NCBI GenBank assembly: GCA_035765635.1
Contig: DASTWZ010000029.1
Span: 186,001 to 250,000 of the forward strand
DNA: 64,000 nt
Direction of reading: 5' to 3'
From: EW11 sp035765635
GTDB lineage: Bacteria > Verrucomicrobiota > Verrucomicrobiia > Opitutales > Opitutaceae
Below, in pieces: positions 32,985-42,559 of this stretch. The notes under the pieces were generated by a model. The model had not been told where the DNA came from. It made no database searches and saw only the letters and a program-made list of their open reading frames with translations. Both the position numbers and the translations under genes were made by a program. How positions within the stretch are numbered: position 1 is the stretch's first letter; each line of letters opens with the position of its first letter.

Positions 32985-34013
32985 CTATTCCAAAAATGAA
33001 TCCTGTTTCGCGGAGACAGAAGGCGGACGGCGCGCCGCTTCCGCTTCGGGAGTCGCGTTGAGATGTCGTGGCGGTCTGGATACACGCTGCGCGACGGCGG
33101 CTTCGCGATCCGCGACGATGCGGTCGCACATGCTTTGGATATGAAGTTTCAGCCACTGCGCCGTGCTGCTCGATTCCGTGTAATCGGCCGGACCGTAGTG
33201 ATCGATGCGACCGACCTGGCGCAGGCGATCGTTCTGCGCGAACTCATCGCTGCGCGCCGGATTGTAGACGGCGTAGGCCTTGCCGCCGCCTTTCTTCACC
33301 ACCGAAAAACTCGGAATGTCGCTCGGGCCGTCGGCGATGTAGATCATGTTTTGAAACGGGATCCGACGATCTTCCGGCGCGATGTTGGCGTTCACGTCGA
33401 TCGCGGGATTTTTGTTCGTGCCCTTGTTGATTTCAAAAAGCGCGCGGGTCTTCGTCGTGTTGTCGATCACCATTCCGATCTGCGCGATCTCGGCATCGGC
33501 GGCGATTTCGAGCTCTTTTTGTTGAAGAAAACCGGGCTGGAGCGGGTTCTCGATGAACTCGCAGCCCCAGATCCCGTCGACGTGTTTGGCCACGTCGCTG
33601 CCGCGCACCATCTCGGCCAAACCCGTGCTCACGATGTAGTGCTCGAGCTGGATGTCGTGTTTGATGTACGACTCCTTCTCCGTGACGAACGCCTTGGCGC
33701 GTCCGAAAAAAGAGGGCAGGCCCGGATAAAAACGGATGTCGCGACCGCAGTCGCGCAGCAGGGCGTTGTTCAACTTCGGCATCGCTCCGGACAGCACGTA
33801 CGTCAGCAGATGATTCAGGTACGCGATCTCGCCCGAGAGGTGATAGCCGCGCCTGCGGTAATGCTCCATCAGGCTGTTTGTCTCAGCCCAGAAGTTAGCC
33901 TCGTTCACGCCAAAGCGGCGGAACAGCGGCGACTGCATGTATTCGGGGATTAGGGTCTTGTCGAAGTCCCAAATGCACGCGATGATGTTCTGAGTGAAAA
34001 GCGTCGTGGCCAT
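32985..34013 (-). CDS. HAD-superfamily hydrolase
   Basis: A 342-residue protein with the HAD nucleophile motif WDFDKTLIPEYM (DxDxT, residues 16-20). The metal-binding motif IADGPSDIPSFSVVKKGG is near residue 230. About 95 residues of helical cap lie between the nucleophile and FYPGLPSFFGRAK. It resembles phosphoserine phosphatase-like HADs, but the substrate is not recognisable. The C-terminal 40 residues are Arg/Pro-rich and probably disordered. Confidence 0.82.
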   Translation of the reverse strand: MATTLFTQNIIACIWDFDKTLIPEYMQSPLFRRFGVNEANFWAETNSLMEHYRRRGYHLSGEIAYLNHLLTYVLSGAMPKLNNALLRDCGRDIRFYPGLPSFFGRAKAFVTEKESYIKHDIQLEHYIVSTGLAEMVRGSDVAKHVDGIWGCEFIENPLQPGFLQQKELEIAADAEIAQIGMVIDNTTKTRALFEINKGTNKNPAIDVNANIAPEDRRIPFQNMIYIADGPSDIPSFSVVKKGGGKAYAVYNPARSDEFAQNDRLRQVGRIDHYGPADYTESSSTAQWLKLHIQSMCDRIVADREAAVAQRVSRPPRHLNATPEAEAARRPPSVSAKQDSFLE

Positions 34014-34131
34014 TGCTGTTGAACACCTCTAGGCGGATACCGCCTATTGTTCGGCCCAACCAAGCCGCGTGTGGCGGCTTTCGCAATTCGCAAATCACTG
34101 CTCCGCTTAGACTTTTCCTTTCGCCATTTTC

Positions 34132-35256
34132 ATGGATCAACTGCCCGACATCGCACCGTTTCAGCGGCGCCTCGACGAACTCGACGCGCAGATGGCTGAG
34201 CCGTCGTTTTATACTCAGCCGCGCAAGGCCGCGGAGATTTCGCGCGAGCAACAAAAGCTGAAGGCACTCGTCGGCGATTATCAGGCGTTCGAAAAAACGG
34301 GTCGCGAGATTCTCGAAGCACAAACGCTGTTGAAGGATCCAGCGGCTGATCCGGATCTGAAAGAGCTGGCTGGCGCGGAACTGCCGGAGCTGCAGCGCCG
34401 CCGCGAGGAGTTGAAGGAAACTGTATTGAAAGCGATGATACCGCCGGAGCCGAGCGATTCGCGAAACACCGTGATGGAAATTCGCGCGGGCACCGGCGGA
34501 GAGGAAGCGAGTCTGTTCGCCGCGCAACTTTTCCGCATGTACACGAAATACGCCGAAGGCCGCGGCTGGAAAATTCAGCCGATGAGCTCCAGCGGTTCGG
34601 AGCGCGGCGGCTTCAAGGAAGTTATTTTCCTGATCAGCGGGCAGGACGTGTACAAACAATTGAAGTTCGAGAGCGGCGTTCATCGCGTGCAGCGCGTGCC
34701 GGTGACGGAGGCGAATGGGCGCATTCACACGTCAACTGTGACGGTGGCGGTTTTGCCGGAGGCCGAGGAGGTCGATATTCAAATCGATCCGCAGGATTTG
34801 GAAATTACGGTGAGTCGCGCGAGCGGCCCGGGCGGTCAGGGCGTCAACACGACGGATTCCGCGGTGCAGATTTTGCACAAGCCGACAGGGTTGATCGTGC
34901 AGTGCGCCGATGAACGCTCGCAGCTGAAGAACAAAGCGAAGGCGATGACGGTGCTGCGTTCGCGATTGCTCAAGCTGCGCGAAGACGAGGAGCGGGCGAA
35001 GTATGCGGAACATCGGCGCAGTCAGATCGGCACAGGAGACCGCAGTGAGCGAATTCGCACGTACAATTTTCCGCAGAATCGTCTGACCGATCACCGCATC
35101 GGACTCACGTTGTACAATCTGCCGCAGGTGATCGAAGGTTCTATCGACCCGATCATCGATGCGCTGCAGCGCGCTGATTTCGAGGAGAAGTTCGCTGAAC
35201 TCACAGGGCAACCGTACTCGCCTAAACGCGCGGCGGGCGGCGGCGACGAGGATTGA
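34132..35256 (+). CDS. prfA: Peptide chain release factor 1
   Basis: A 374-residue class I release factor. VHRVQRVPVTEANGRIHTST carries the PxT codon-recognition tripeptide (PVT) of RF1. SRASGPGGQGVNTTDSAVQI holds the GGQ peptidyl-hydrolysis loop, and the preceding EIRAGTGGEEASLFA is typical. The methyltransferase that modifies the GGQ glutamine follows directly, the usual prfA-prmC arrangement. Confidence 0.97.
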   Translation: MDQLPDIAPFQRRLDELDAQMAEPSFYTQPRKAAEISREQQKLKALVGDYQAFEKTGREILEAQTLLKDPAADPDLKELAGAELPELQRRREELKETVLKAMIPPEPSDSRNTVMEIRAGTGGEEASLFAAQLFRMYTKYAEGRGWKIQPMSSSGSERGGFKEVIFLISGQDVYKQLKFESGVHRVQRVPVTEANGRIHTSTVTVAVLPEAEEVDIQIDPQDLEITVSRASGPGGQGVNTTDSAVQILHKPTGLIVQCADERSQLKNKAKAMTVLRSRLLKLREDEERAKYAEHRRSQIGTGDRSERIRTYNFPQNRLTDHRIGLTLYNLPQVIEGSIDPIIDALQRADFEEKFAELTGQPYSPKRAAGGGDED

Positions 35257-35267
35257 TTGAACACGCG

Positions 35268-36125
35268 ATGATCACGGTTCTCGAAGTCATCAAGAAATCC
35301 ACGGAGTTTTTTGCGGCGCGTGGTATTGAGAGCGCGCGATTGAATGCCGAGCTCATCGTCGGTCAGGCGCTCGGGCTGAAACGCATGCAGCTCTACGTGC
35401 AGTTCGAACGCATGCTGACCGAGGCGGAGTTGGAAAAGATTCGGCCGCTGGTGAAACGCCGTTCGCAGCGCGAGCCAATCCAGTACGTGTTGGGAGAAAC
35501 CGATTGGTGCGGGCTGCACTTGAAGGTCGACCGTCGCGCGCTGATTCCGCGGCCGGAGACGGAATATCTCGTCGAGTTGGTCGAAGGAAAGTTGGCCGAG
35601 AGAGCGACGAAGCCGGCGCGTATCCTGGATTTGGGTACGGGGACGGGCGCACTGGCTCTCGTGTTTGCCACGCGCTTTCCGGAAGCCGCCGTGGTTGCGG
35701 TGGACCGCAGCGACGAAGCGCTGGCGCTGGCGCGAGAGAATGCCACGGCGCTGGGCTTGGTCGACCGCGTGCGTTTGGTGAATTCGAACTGGTTCGCTGC
35801 GCTCGAAGGAGAGGGAGCGTTCGATCTGATTGTGGCGAATCCGCCGTATTTGACGGAGCAGGAAACGCAGGAGGCATCTCCGGAAGTGCGGGATCACGAG
35901 CCACGCTCGGCGTTAGCCGCGGGGGCGGATGGCTTGACGGATTTGAAAACGATCATCGCGGACGCGCCGCGCTTCATGGCGAGTGGCTCACTTCTGGCGT
36001 TAGAGACCGGCATCCGGCAGCATGCTGCTTTGAAGTCACTCTGTGAGACGGCCGGTCTTGCCGAGATAGAATCGAAGCAAGACCTGACCGGCCGCGATCG
36101 GTATATTTTTGCGCGGAAGCCGTGA
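35268..36125 (+). CDS. prmC: Release factor glutamine methyltransferase
   Basis: An S-adenosylmethionine-dependent methyltransferase of 285 residues from the ATG at 35268. A TTG at 35253 would overlap prfA by 4 bp and add five residues. LIPRPETEYLVELV and ILDLGTGTGALALV form the SAM site, and DLIVANPPYLTEQE contains the NPPY catalytic motif. It methylates the GGQ Gln of RF1/RF2. Confidence 0.95.
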   Translation: MITVLEVIKKSTEFFAARGIESARLNAELIVGQALGLKRMQLYVQFERMLTEAELEKIRPLVKRRSQREPIQYVLGETDWCGLHLKVDRRALIPRPETEYLVELVEGKLAERATKPARILDLGTGTGALALVFATRFPEAAVVAVDRSDEALALARENATALGLVDRVRLVNSNWFAALEGEGAFDLIVANPPYLTEQETQEASPEVRDHEPRSALAAGADGLTDLKTIIADAPRFMASGSLLALETGIRQHAALKSLCETAGLAEIESKQDLTGRDRYIFARKP

Positions 36126-36193
36126 GAAACGCTTGGGGGCGAAGGCTGAAGGAAAAAGGAAGAATGCAGAATGGCCGAACCGAAGTCTCGGAC

Positions 36194-36361
36194 CGCGTCT
36201 GACGCGTCCCAAACGATCTCGAATCGCGTCTGACGCGTCCCAAACGAATCGCCTCAGGGGGTAGGGCGAAGTCTCCAGGCGAGCCGCGTTGGGCGTGGCT
36301 CATCCTGGAGGTTAGATCACGATTACGGCTCGCCTGGAGGCTTCGCCCTACCCTCTGAGGC
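36194..36361. repeat. Direct repeat plus 36-bp inverted repeat between prmC and prc
   Basis: A 23-bp unit (CGCGTCTGACGCGTCC plus AAACGA) is repeated exactly at 36194-36216 and 36225-36247. Next come arms 36251-36286 and 36326-36361, which pair in 34 of 36 bases around a 39-nt loop; each contains GTAGGGCGAAG and CCAGGCGAGCC. It lies between convergent genes and could terminate both. It has the look of a multicopy intergenic element. Confidence 0.85.
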
Positions 36362-36396
36362 AGGCCAGGCTTACATTCATCATTCCATTCGCTGCT

Positions 36397-38613
36397 TCAG
36401 CTGCCGCCGGTGGTGGCGGCGGTGAGCGGGGCGTGATCGCTGGCCCAGAGTTCTTTTTTGGGGGCCATGTCGACGGCATCGGTCAATACGCGGAGCGTTT
36501 CGCGCAGGTGCACGTCGAGCTTCGCGGGATTGTCGTCGTCGGTGCTGAGATCGATATCGTCAGCCGGATCGCCTGTGCCGTCGGGCTTCTTGGTCGGCTT
36601 CGGCTTTGGTTCCTTTGGCGGACCGAGGAGGAATTCCTTGAACGCGTAATGGTCTTTTTCGAGACGCTCTTTCTCCGCATCCATCTGTTTACGAAACGCG
36701 GTGTCGGCCTCTTTCTCCTTCTTTCGATCTTCGAGGCTCAACGACACAGTCTTCTGTTCCTGCTTCGTCTTGAACCAATCGATCGTCTTTTTCAGGTAAG
36801 CGAATTCTTCCAATTTATCCTGGCGAGCCACGCTGGCCGCGCGCAGAGGGCCGACCACTCGGGGATCGAGCGGTTTACCGTCAAAGAAGCTGGTCGGAAT
36901 TTCGTCCCACACGAGGGCGTGCGGCAGATCCTTTTCGCCGACGGGCAAATAGTCGTCGATCGACGGAAGAATGATATCAGGCACGACGCCCTTGAGCTGA
37001 GTCGAGTGCCCGTTCGGCAGATAAAACTTTTGCACCGTGAGTTTCGTCGCGCCGGTTTTCACGGGAGAGCGAACCAAACTCGAGTTGAGATTCTTCATCT
37101 CGATGATCGTTTGCACGCTGCCTTTGCCGTGGGTCGAACTGTCGCCGATCACGATGGCGCGGCCGTAATTTTGCAGCGCGCCAGCGACGATTTCAGACGC
37201 TGAAGCACTGAAGCGCGAGACGAGCACCGCGAGAGGACCGGTGTATTCAATCGAGGGGTTTTCGTCGCTGTCGACCTTCACCTCGCCGTAGTAGTTTTTC
37301 ACCTGGACGACCGGACCCTGTTTCACGAAAAGCCCGGTGAGATCGATGGCTTCCGAGAGAAGTCCGCCGCCATTGTGGCGGAGATCGAGAACCAGCGCTT
37401 GAACGCCGGCGGCCTGGAGACGGTGAATGAGTTCACGGACGTCGTTCGTCGCGGAATTCTTTTCCGCACCCTCGGAGCTGCTGTCTGGACCGTAGAAAGC
37501 GGGCAACGTGATCACGCCGATCGGAGTGATTTTTCCGGCGGAGTCGGGCACATCGAAAATCGCGCCGCGCGCCCGGGCCGAGTTCAAATTGACCACGTCA
37601 CGGGTGAGAACGATTTCACGCCGAACCGACGGATCTGTGGCATCTGCCGGCTGAATCATCATTTTGACCTGCGTGCCTTTTTGGCCGCGGATCATGTCGA
37701 CGATCTTGCGTAGCTTCATGCCGATCACCTCGACGGACTCGCCGGAAGGCGAAACGACAGAGATGATCTTGTCGTTCGGGTGAAGTTGTTTGCTCAGGTC
37801 GGCGGGGCCGCCGGTGATGATTTCTTTGACGACACAATAATCATCTTCGAGTCCGAGCAGCGCTCCGATGCCCACGAGTTGGAGGCGCATTTGAATGCCG
37901 AAGTCCTCGTAAGTGTCGGCGGAAAAATACGTCGAATGCGGATCGTAGAGCCGGGCAATGGTCGAGAGAAACATCTCCGTGATGTCCGCGCTCTCGATGT
38001 CATCGAGATTCTTGAGCAACCGCTCGTAGCGCTTGCGCACGCTCTGCTTGGCATCCTCGAGCGTCTTCTTGTTCAGCATCTCCTGGATGATCTCGAACTT
38101 GATGCGCTTGCGCCAAAGGTCATCGGCAGCCGCGGCGTCGGCTGACCACGGCAGCTTCGAACGATCAACCGTGTAGGCCTCAGGCGCGGTGAGATCGACC
38201 TCCTTCTTCAACTCCTCGAGAACCCAGCTGACGCGCGCTTGAACGCGGTCTTCGTAGACTTCGAAAATGGAAAAAGCGGGATCCAGTTTCCCGAGAGACG
38301 CGACGTTGTTGTAGAGCCATTGGGTGGGGTAACGCCGGGCGAATTCGTCCTTGTCGCTCTGCAGGAAAAACAGCCGCTGGCCATCGAGCTCGGTCATGTA
38401 GTCCGGGATGACCTCGTCGTAGTCCTTCACCTTCACGCCCTCTCGATTATAGTGCCATTCTTCGAGAAGGCGGATGAGGGCGGCGGTCTCGAGCGACTGC
38501 GTCTGAGTCGTTTTTAGAACTCGATCGGTGCGCGCGGAGAGGCTGGACGTGCCCAGGATAGCGACGATCGCAAAGAGACGCAGGGCAGTGGCAAACGGAG
38601 CGGTAAACTTCAT
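36397..38613 (-). CDS. prc: Tail-specific (C-terminal processing) protease, S41
   Basis: A 738-residue periplasmic serine protease. Signal peptide at 1-27 (LRLFAIVAILGTSSLSA), Tsp N-terminal helical region, then a PDZ domain around 240-330 (GIGALLGLEDDYCVVKEI, GGPADLSKQLHPND). The catalytic core has VLDLRHNGGGLLSEAI, nucleophile Ser471 in RFSASASEIVAGA and general-base Lys497 in THGKGSVQ. The C-terminal DUF3340-like region is Lys/Glu-rich. It degrades or trims envelope proteins with nonpolar C-termini. Confidence 0.95.
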   Translation of the reverse strand: MKFTAPFATALRLFAIVAILGTSSLSARTDRVLKTTQTQSLETAALIRLLEEWHYNREGVKVKDYDEVIPDYMTELDGQRLFFLQSDKDEFARRYPTQWLYNNVASLGKLDPAFSIFEVYEDRVQARVSWVLEELKKEVDLTAPEAYTVDRSKLPWSADAAAADDLWRKRIKFEIIQEMLNKKTLEDAKQSVRKRYERLLKNLDDIESADITEMFLSTIARLYDPHSTYFSADTYEDFGIQMRLQLVGIGALLGLEDDYCVVKEIITGGPADLSKQLHPNDKIISVVSPSGESVEVIGMKLRKIVDMIRGQKGTQVKMMIQPADATDPSVRREIVLTRDVVNLNSARARGAIFDVPDSAGKITPIGVITLPAFYGPDSSSEGAEKNSATNDVRELIHRLQAAGVQALVLDLRHNGGGLLSEAIDLTGLFVKQGPVVQVKNYYGEVKVDSDENPSIEYTGPLAVLVSRFSASASEIVAGALQNYGRAIVIGDSSTHGKGSVQTIIEMKNLNSSLVRSPVKTGATKLTVQKFYLPNGHSTQLKGVVPDIILPSIDDYLPVGEKDLPHALVWDEIPTSFFDGKPLDPRVVGPLRAASVARQDKLEEFAYLKKTIDWFKTKQEQKTVSLSLEDRKKEKEADTAFRKQMDAEKERLEKDHYAFKEFLLGPPKEPKPKPTKKPDGTGDPADDIDLSTDDDNPAKLDVHLRETLRVLTDAVDMAPKKELWASDHAPLTAATTGGS

Positions 38614-38695
38614 CTGGGTTTTTCGACGAATCGGGGGCGGAAATGTTTCAAAGTCCTACTAAGAGTGCAAAGCCAAGAGTGTTTTTGTCGGCTAC

Positions 38696-41494
38696 TTAGT
38701 TCGTCCCATTTTCCCGAAAGAATAGTTCTTCCCGAACGACCTGGCGGGTGGCTTGCATCCGAGACACATGCTCCCGCCAAAATGCCTCTGCGGAAGCATA
38801 TCCGAGCCACCGCGCCGGCAGAGTTGGATCCTCCGGCAGGACGCTGATGGAGCGGTTTTCGTCACGGCGAAGGAGCAATTCGACGCGCTTAAGAAATTCG
38901 TAATTTTTTCTTAAAACTTCGCCCGCACGCTCGGAGATGCGACCGTGCTGAGCCAGTGCGGCCAACGCCCGGCGCGTGTTGGGCTCGTGCAGACGCATGT
39001 CGCTAGCGCCGAATCGGAGCTGCAGGGCTTGCGCGAAAAACTCCTGATCGATCAGTCCGCCTGGGCCGGTTTTGAAGGCGCGCTCCGGCGGCAGGACGCG
39101 ATCGCGCTCGTGTTCGATGCGTTCGCGCATCCGCCAGATTTGCGCGAGATCCTGAGCTTCGAGCCCAGGACCAAAAACGTATTCGGCTATCAACGACGCC
39201 CAGTGTCCCGCCAAACCCGCGGCGCCGGTGACGACGCGCGCTCTGGTCAAGGACTGCCGTTCCCACAACTGCGCCTCGCCGGCATGATAGCGCTGCAGCG
39301 CTTCGATGCTGGTCAACAGTGGTCCCGCCTCTCCATACGGACGCAGCCGGGCGTCGATCGCCAATGTCGGTCCGAGAGGGTCGTCGCCGCGCAAACACGC
39401 GAGAGCGCCGCGAAGCCTCGCTTCGATTACCGCCCGATCTTTTCCTGTGCCGACGAAGACCATGTCGAGGTCCGACCCCAGCGTCAGTTCCTCGCCGCCG
39501 TATTTTCCGAGTGCGACAACCAGGACGGCATCGCTCAGGCCAAAGCGGCGAAACACTTCGTCCATGACGCAATCCGCCAGTTTCGAAAGAGCGGTTTCCG
39601 TGGCCACTTGATCGGAAAAATCGAGCAACTCGGCGATCGTGTAGCGCACTTGCTCGGCGCGAACATAGAGCGTGAGCCACCGCGAAAATTCCGCCAGGTC
39701 CACCGGACCGCGGCGCAGTTCTTCCTGGGTCGCAGCGAAACTCTTTCGTTGAAGAAGATTTTCCGGGCGGAGGACTTCCTCGAAAATTTCGGGGCGGGCG
39801 CAGAGCAGCTCGTGAACGAACGTGCTGCGGTCGAAAAGCAGCGCCAGCACGCGCAGAAATTGAGGGTTGCTCGTGCAGCTGCTGAAGAAATGCGAGCGCG
39901 AGGCGTAGCGCTCCGCGAAACGACTCAGACGACGCAACGCCTCGCTCGGGCGTGCCAACTCCTTCGTCCATGTGCCAAACGACGCAGCCAGATGCTGGAA
40001 GCGCGTCACCTGTTCTTTCGTGACCATGCGCGCGGTGTCGCCGCAGGCAAAAAGCCGCAGGTCGGCCGCATCGACTTCGCCGCCAAACCATTCGTGTAGT
40101 TTTTTTTCAACTACAGGGGGCACGCTCCTCGCCTGCGTGAAAAAGGTCCACCAATCCTCGCTCTCGCTCGGGATTTCCGAGCCTTCGAAAAGGCTCTCGT
40201 AGATGTTTCGAATGCGCTGCCGAACCGGCGCGAGATCATCGGCAAACGCGCGCGCGCTGGCGAAGCCGAGAGATCGCGCAATCGCCTCGAGAGCGGGGCC
40301 GCTCGACGGCAAATCATGCGTCTGCTCCTCGTCGCGCATTTGGATGCGGTGCTCGATCGTCCGCAGTTTCCAATAGGCCGACCGCAGGAATCTCGCGTCG
40401 GCTCGATCGATCAACTCGTAGCGCGCCAGTTGCTCGAGAGCCTGCTCGGTCGAGAAGGTTTGCAGGAACGGGTACCGGCCTGCGTTGAGCAGTTGAAACA
40501 CCTGAACGATGAACTCAATCTCGCGGATTCCGCCGCGTCCGAGTTTCACGTTTTGCTTCGCGGTATTGGCTCCGAGAATCTCGCGCTCTGTCCGCGCCTT
40601 CATGGCTGCGACTTCCGCGAGAAGCGATGGAGGCGGGTGCCGCGGATAGCGGAAGGATTGCAGGCTCTCGAGCAGCTCGGCGCCGAGTCCTAAGTCGCCT
40701 GCGATGGTCCGCGCCTTCAGCCACGCCAGCCGCTCCCAGGTTTGGCCGGCCAGCGCGTAGTAATTTTCCATCGACGAAAGCGAGCGCACCAGGGGCCCGG
40801 CGGCGCCTTCGGGCCGCAGGCGCGCGTCGACCCGAAAGAGAAATCCATCCTCGGTGGTGTCGGTGAGGAAACGCGTCAGACTTTCCGCGACCTTCGTGAA
40901 AAATTCCGCGCTGGAGGTCGAGGTTTCCACCCCGCCGCGTTCGCAGTATCCATCTCCTTCATACACGTAAACGAGATCGATGTCCGAGGAGAAGTTGAGC
41001 TCCTCGCCGCCCATTTTTCCGAGGGCCATCACACAGAAGCGCGCTCGCGATCCAGCGGTGTCGCCGGAGGGTTGTCCAAGACGATCGGTCCATTTGGCGA
41101 GCGCGAGAGCCAGGCAATCGCGTATGCAAAATTCGGCGAGGCGGGTCAGCTCGGCCGTCGTGACATTTTCTTCCGCGAGTCCATTCACGCTGCGATGGGC
41201 GACGCGAATCGACATCAAACGCCGCCAGCGCCGCAGTGCGGCGAGATGCGCCGCCTCGTCCTCGAGTTTGATCGCGGCGGACGAGGCGAAGCGGGACCAT
41301 TCCTTGATCAATGCGCCGTAGCGAAAAGGTGCGGAAATGTTTTCTTCAGCCTCCAGCCAGAGACCCCATTCGGGGAAGCGCGCGAGTTCGCCGGAGTAGA
41401 GCGGGCTGACGGCGCAGAGCCGGCGCAAGCGGTCGAGACTTTCCTTCGGCAACGAACGCCATTGCTCCGGGAGCGGCGTATCGGGCGCGGACAT
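38696..41494 (-). CDS. glnE: Bifunctional glutamine-synthetase adenylyltransferase/deadenylylase
   Basis: A 932-residue protein from the ATG at 41494; a TTG at 41509 abuts the rhomboid stop. Two nucleotidyltransferase domains are visible: the N-terminal VMALGKMGGEELNFSSDIDLVYVYE (given in part) and the C-terminal VVALGKYGGEELTLGSDLDM. One adds and the other removes AMP from glutamine synthetase in response to PII and glutamine. The central region contains a perfect TGTAGT-N9-ACTACA palindrome at 40095. It follows the rhomboid gene without a gap. Confidence 0.94.
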   Translation of the reverse strand: MSAPDTPLPEQWRSLPKESLDRLRRLCAVSPLYSGELARFPEWGLWLEAEENISAPFRYGALIKEWSRFASSAAIKLEDEAAHLAALRRWRRLMSIRVAHRSVNGLAEENVTTAELTRLAEFCIRDCLALALAKWTDRLGQPSGDTAGSRARFCVMALGKMGGEELNFSSDIDLVYVYEGDGYCERGGVETSTSSAEFFTKVAESLTRFLTDTTEDGFLFRVDARLRPEGAAGPLVRSLSSMENYYALAGQTWERLAWLKARTIAGDLGLGAELLESLQSFRYPRHPPPSLLAEVAAMKARTEREILGANTAKQNVKLGRGGIREIEFIVQVFQLLNAGRYPFLQTFSTEQALEQLARYELIDRADARFLRSAYWKLRTIEHRIQMRDEEQTHDLPSSGPALEAIARSLGFASARAFADDLAPVRQRIRNIYESLFEGSEIPSESEDWWTFFTQARSVPPVVEKKLHEWFGGEVDAADLRLFACGDTARMVTKEQVTRFQHLAASFGTWTKELARPSEALRRLSRFAERYASRSHFFSSCTSNPQFLRVLALLFDRSTFVHELLCARPEIFEEVLRPENLLQRKSFAATQEELRRGPVDLAEFSRWLTLYVRAEQVRYTIAELLDFSDQVATETALSKLADCVMDEVFRRFGLSDAVLVVALGKYGGEELTLGSDLDMVFVGTGKDRAVIEARLRGALACLRGDDPLGPTLAIDARLRPYGEAGPLLTSIEALQRYHAGEAQLWERQSLTRARVVTGAAGLAGHWASLIAEYVFGPGLEAQDLAQIWRMRERIEHERDRVLPPERAFKTGPGGLIDQEFFAQALQLRFGASDMRLHEPNTRRALAALAQHGRISERAGEVLRKNYEFLKRVELLLRRDENRSISVLPEDPTLPARWLGYASAEAFWREHVSRMQATRQVVREELFFRENGTN
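40095..40115. repeat. TGTAGT-N9-ACTACA palindrome, copy 2
   Basis: A perfect copy with 7-bp arms (TGTAGTT / AACTACA). It is read by glnE as Val-Val-Glu-Lys-Lys-Leu-His, again with GTA and CTA codons and in the same phase as copy 1. It lies between the two catalytic halves. Confidence 0.75.
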
Positions 41495-41509
41495 CACGTC
41501 ACTGGGCAA

Positions 41510-42400
41510 TCAATGCCGGCTGAGCAGGTCTTTGGCGTCGTCCAGCAAACGCTTTTCGTCGTCGGTCAACGCGTTGAAGCCTTCGCTGTTGATCTTGTCC
41601 AGGATCCGATCGACTTCGGCCCGCAGGCTGTCGCGGTCGAGATTGACCTTGAAAGCGGGGGCCTCGACTTCGGGCGCCTGTTGCTTTTTACGAAGCCATT
41701 TCGGGAGCTCGATTTCGGCCAAACCGTCAGGCGTCCGCCACTCGCGCTTGTAGACGAATTGATAATAAAGAACGCCTGCGAGCATCCCGCCCAAGTGATG
41801 CGAGTGATAGCCGAAGGGGCCGTGCCCGTCCCGTAGCTCGTAGAAAACCAGTCCGAACAGATCGAAAGTCAGTGCTGCCCAGGCCAGGTATTTCGGCTTC
41901 AGGGTGACAGGAAAAACGAAAAAGATCAGCAGCGGGATGCGCTGATTGGCGTTGAGGCAGGCATACATCGTGAACAGCGCCGCCACGCCTGGCCAAGCGC
42001 TCATCAGGGAGTGGCCGAAACGATAATTGCAAGCGACCCAGGCCAGTCCGCCGAGAAGAATGCCCGCCGCGTACAGACCAATAAAACGCTTCGACCCGAG
42101 GAGGGACTCCAATTCGCGCCCGAGCAGATAAAGGCACAGCAAATTGAAGCAGAAAATCAGCACGTCCGACATGTCGCCCGGCTGATGGAAAAAGCCGTAA
42201 GTCAGGAGCTGCCAAACGTAACCATGCTTCAGCTGATCGATCGAAAGTCCGAAAAGATCCCCAAAGCTCCGACTGAGGAAGAGACGCTCAAAAACGTTCG
42301 TCAAAATGAACGCTGCGATCGTTGCGGAAACGATCCAAACAACTGCGGACCGGCCCGTCCGGGGGTAGCTGTCGCGCATGTAAGAGCGGTCAGAAAGCAT
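41510..42400 (-). CDS. Rhomboid-family membrane protein lacking the catalytic serine
   Basis: A 296-residue protein with six or seven helices in rhomboid order. Helix 2 has GFFHQPGDMSDVLIFCFNLLCLYLLG, shown in part as FFHQ...FNLLCLYLLG (His72, Asn86). The loop-helix that should hold GxSG reads SAWPGVAAL (134-142), with Pro137 where the nucleophile serine is expected. The histidine motif YHSHHLGGMLAGVL is intact. It should therefore be an inactive, iRhom-like pseudoprotease. The C-terminal 70 residues form a cytoplasmic helical tail. Its stop abuts glnE. Confidence 0.82.
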   Translation of the reverse strand: MLSDRSYMRDSYPRTGRSAVVWIVSATIAAFILTNVFERLFLSRSFGDLFGLSIDQLKHGYVWQLLTYGFFHQPGDMSDVLIFCFNLLCLYLLGRELESLLGSKRFIGLYAAGILLGGLAWVACNYRFGHSLMSAWPGVAALFTMYACLNANQRIPLLIFFVFPVTLKPKYLAWAALTFDLFGLVFYELRDGHGPFGYHSHHLGGMLAGVLYYQFVYKREWRTPDGLAEIELPKWLRKKQQAPEVEAPAFKVNLDRDSLRAEVDRILDKINSEGFNALTDDEKRLLDDAKDLLSRH

Positions 42401-42559
42401 CTCTGTGTAAAACTACGGATTCGCATCTTTAAACACAAGCCGTGACCCGGATTTTTCCGCTTCTTTACCGAGGAGAAAGCCGTCTGCTGCGAATTAGCCG
42501 GCGGCCTTCCGGCCAACCTCTTGACAGGGGGTGCGATTCGCTCTTGCTTGGAGCGAACC

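Noticed and set aside
31733..33085. A 450-codon frame overlapping the AI-2E permease gene in another frame on the same strand
   Set aside because: It is Arg/His-rich without membrane helices, whereas the adjacent frame gives a clear polytopic permease ending at a stop at 31747.
19021..33640. Other TGTAGT sequences (for example near 19063, 21632, 24374 and 33606)
   Set aside because: Each lacks an ACTACA partner, or anything close to it, at the 9-base spacing, so they were not counted as copies.
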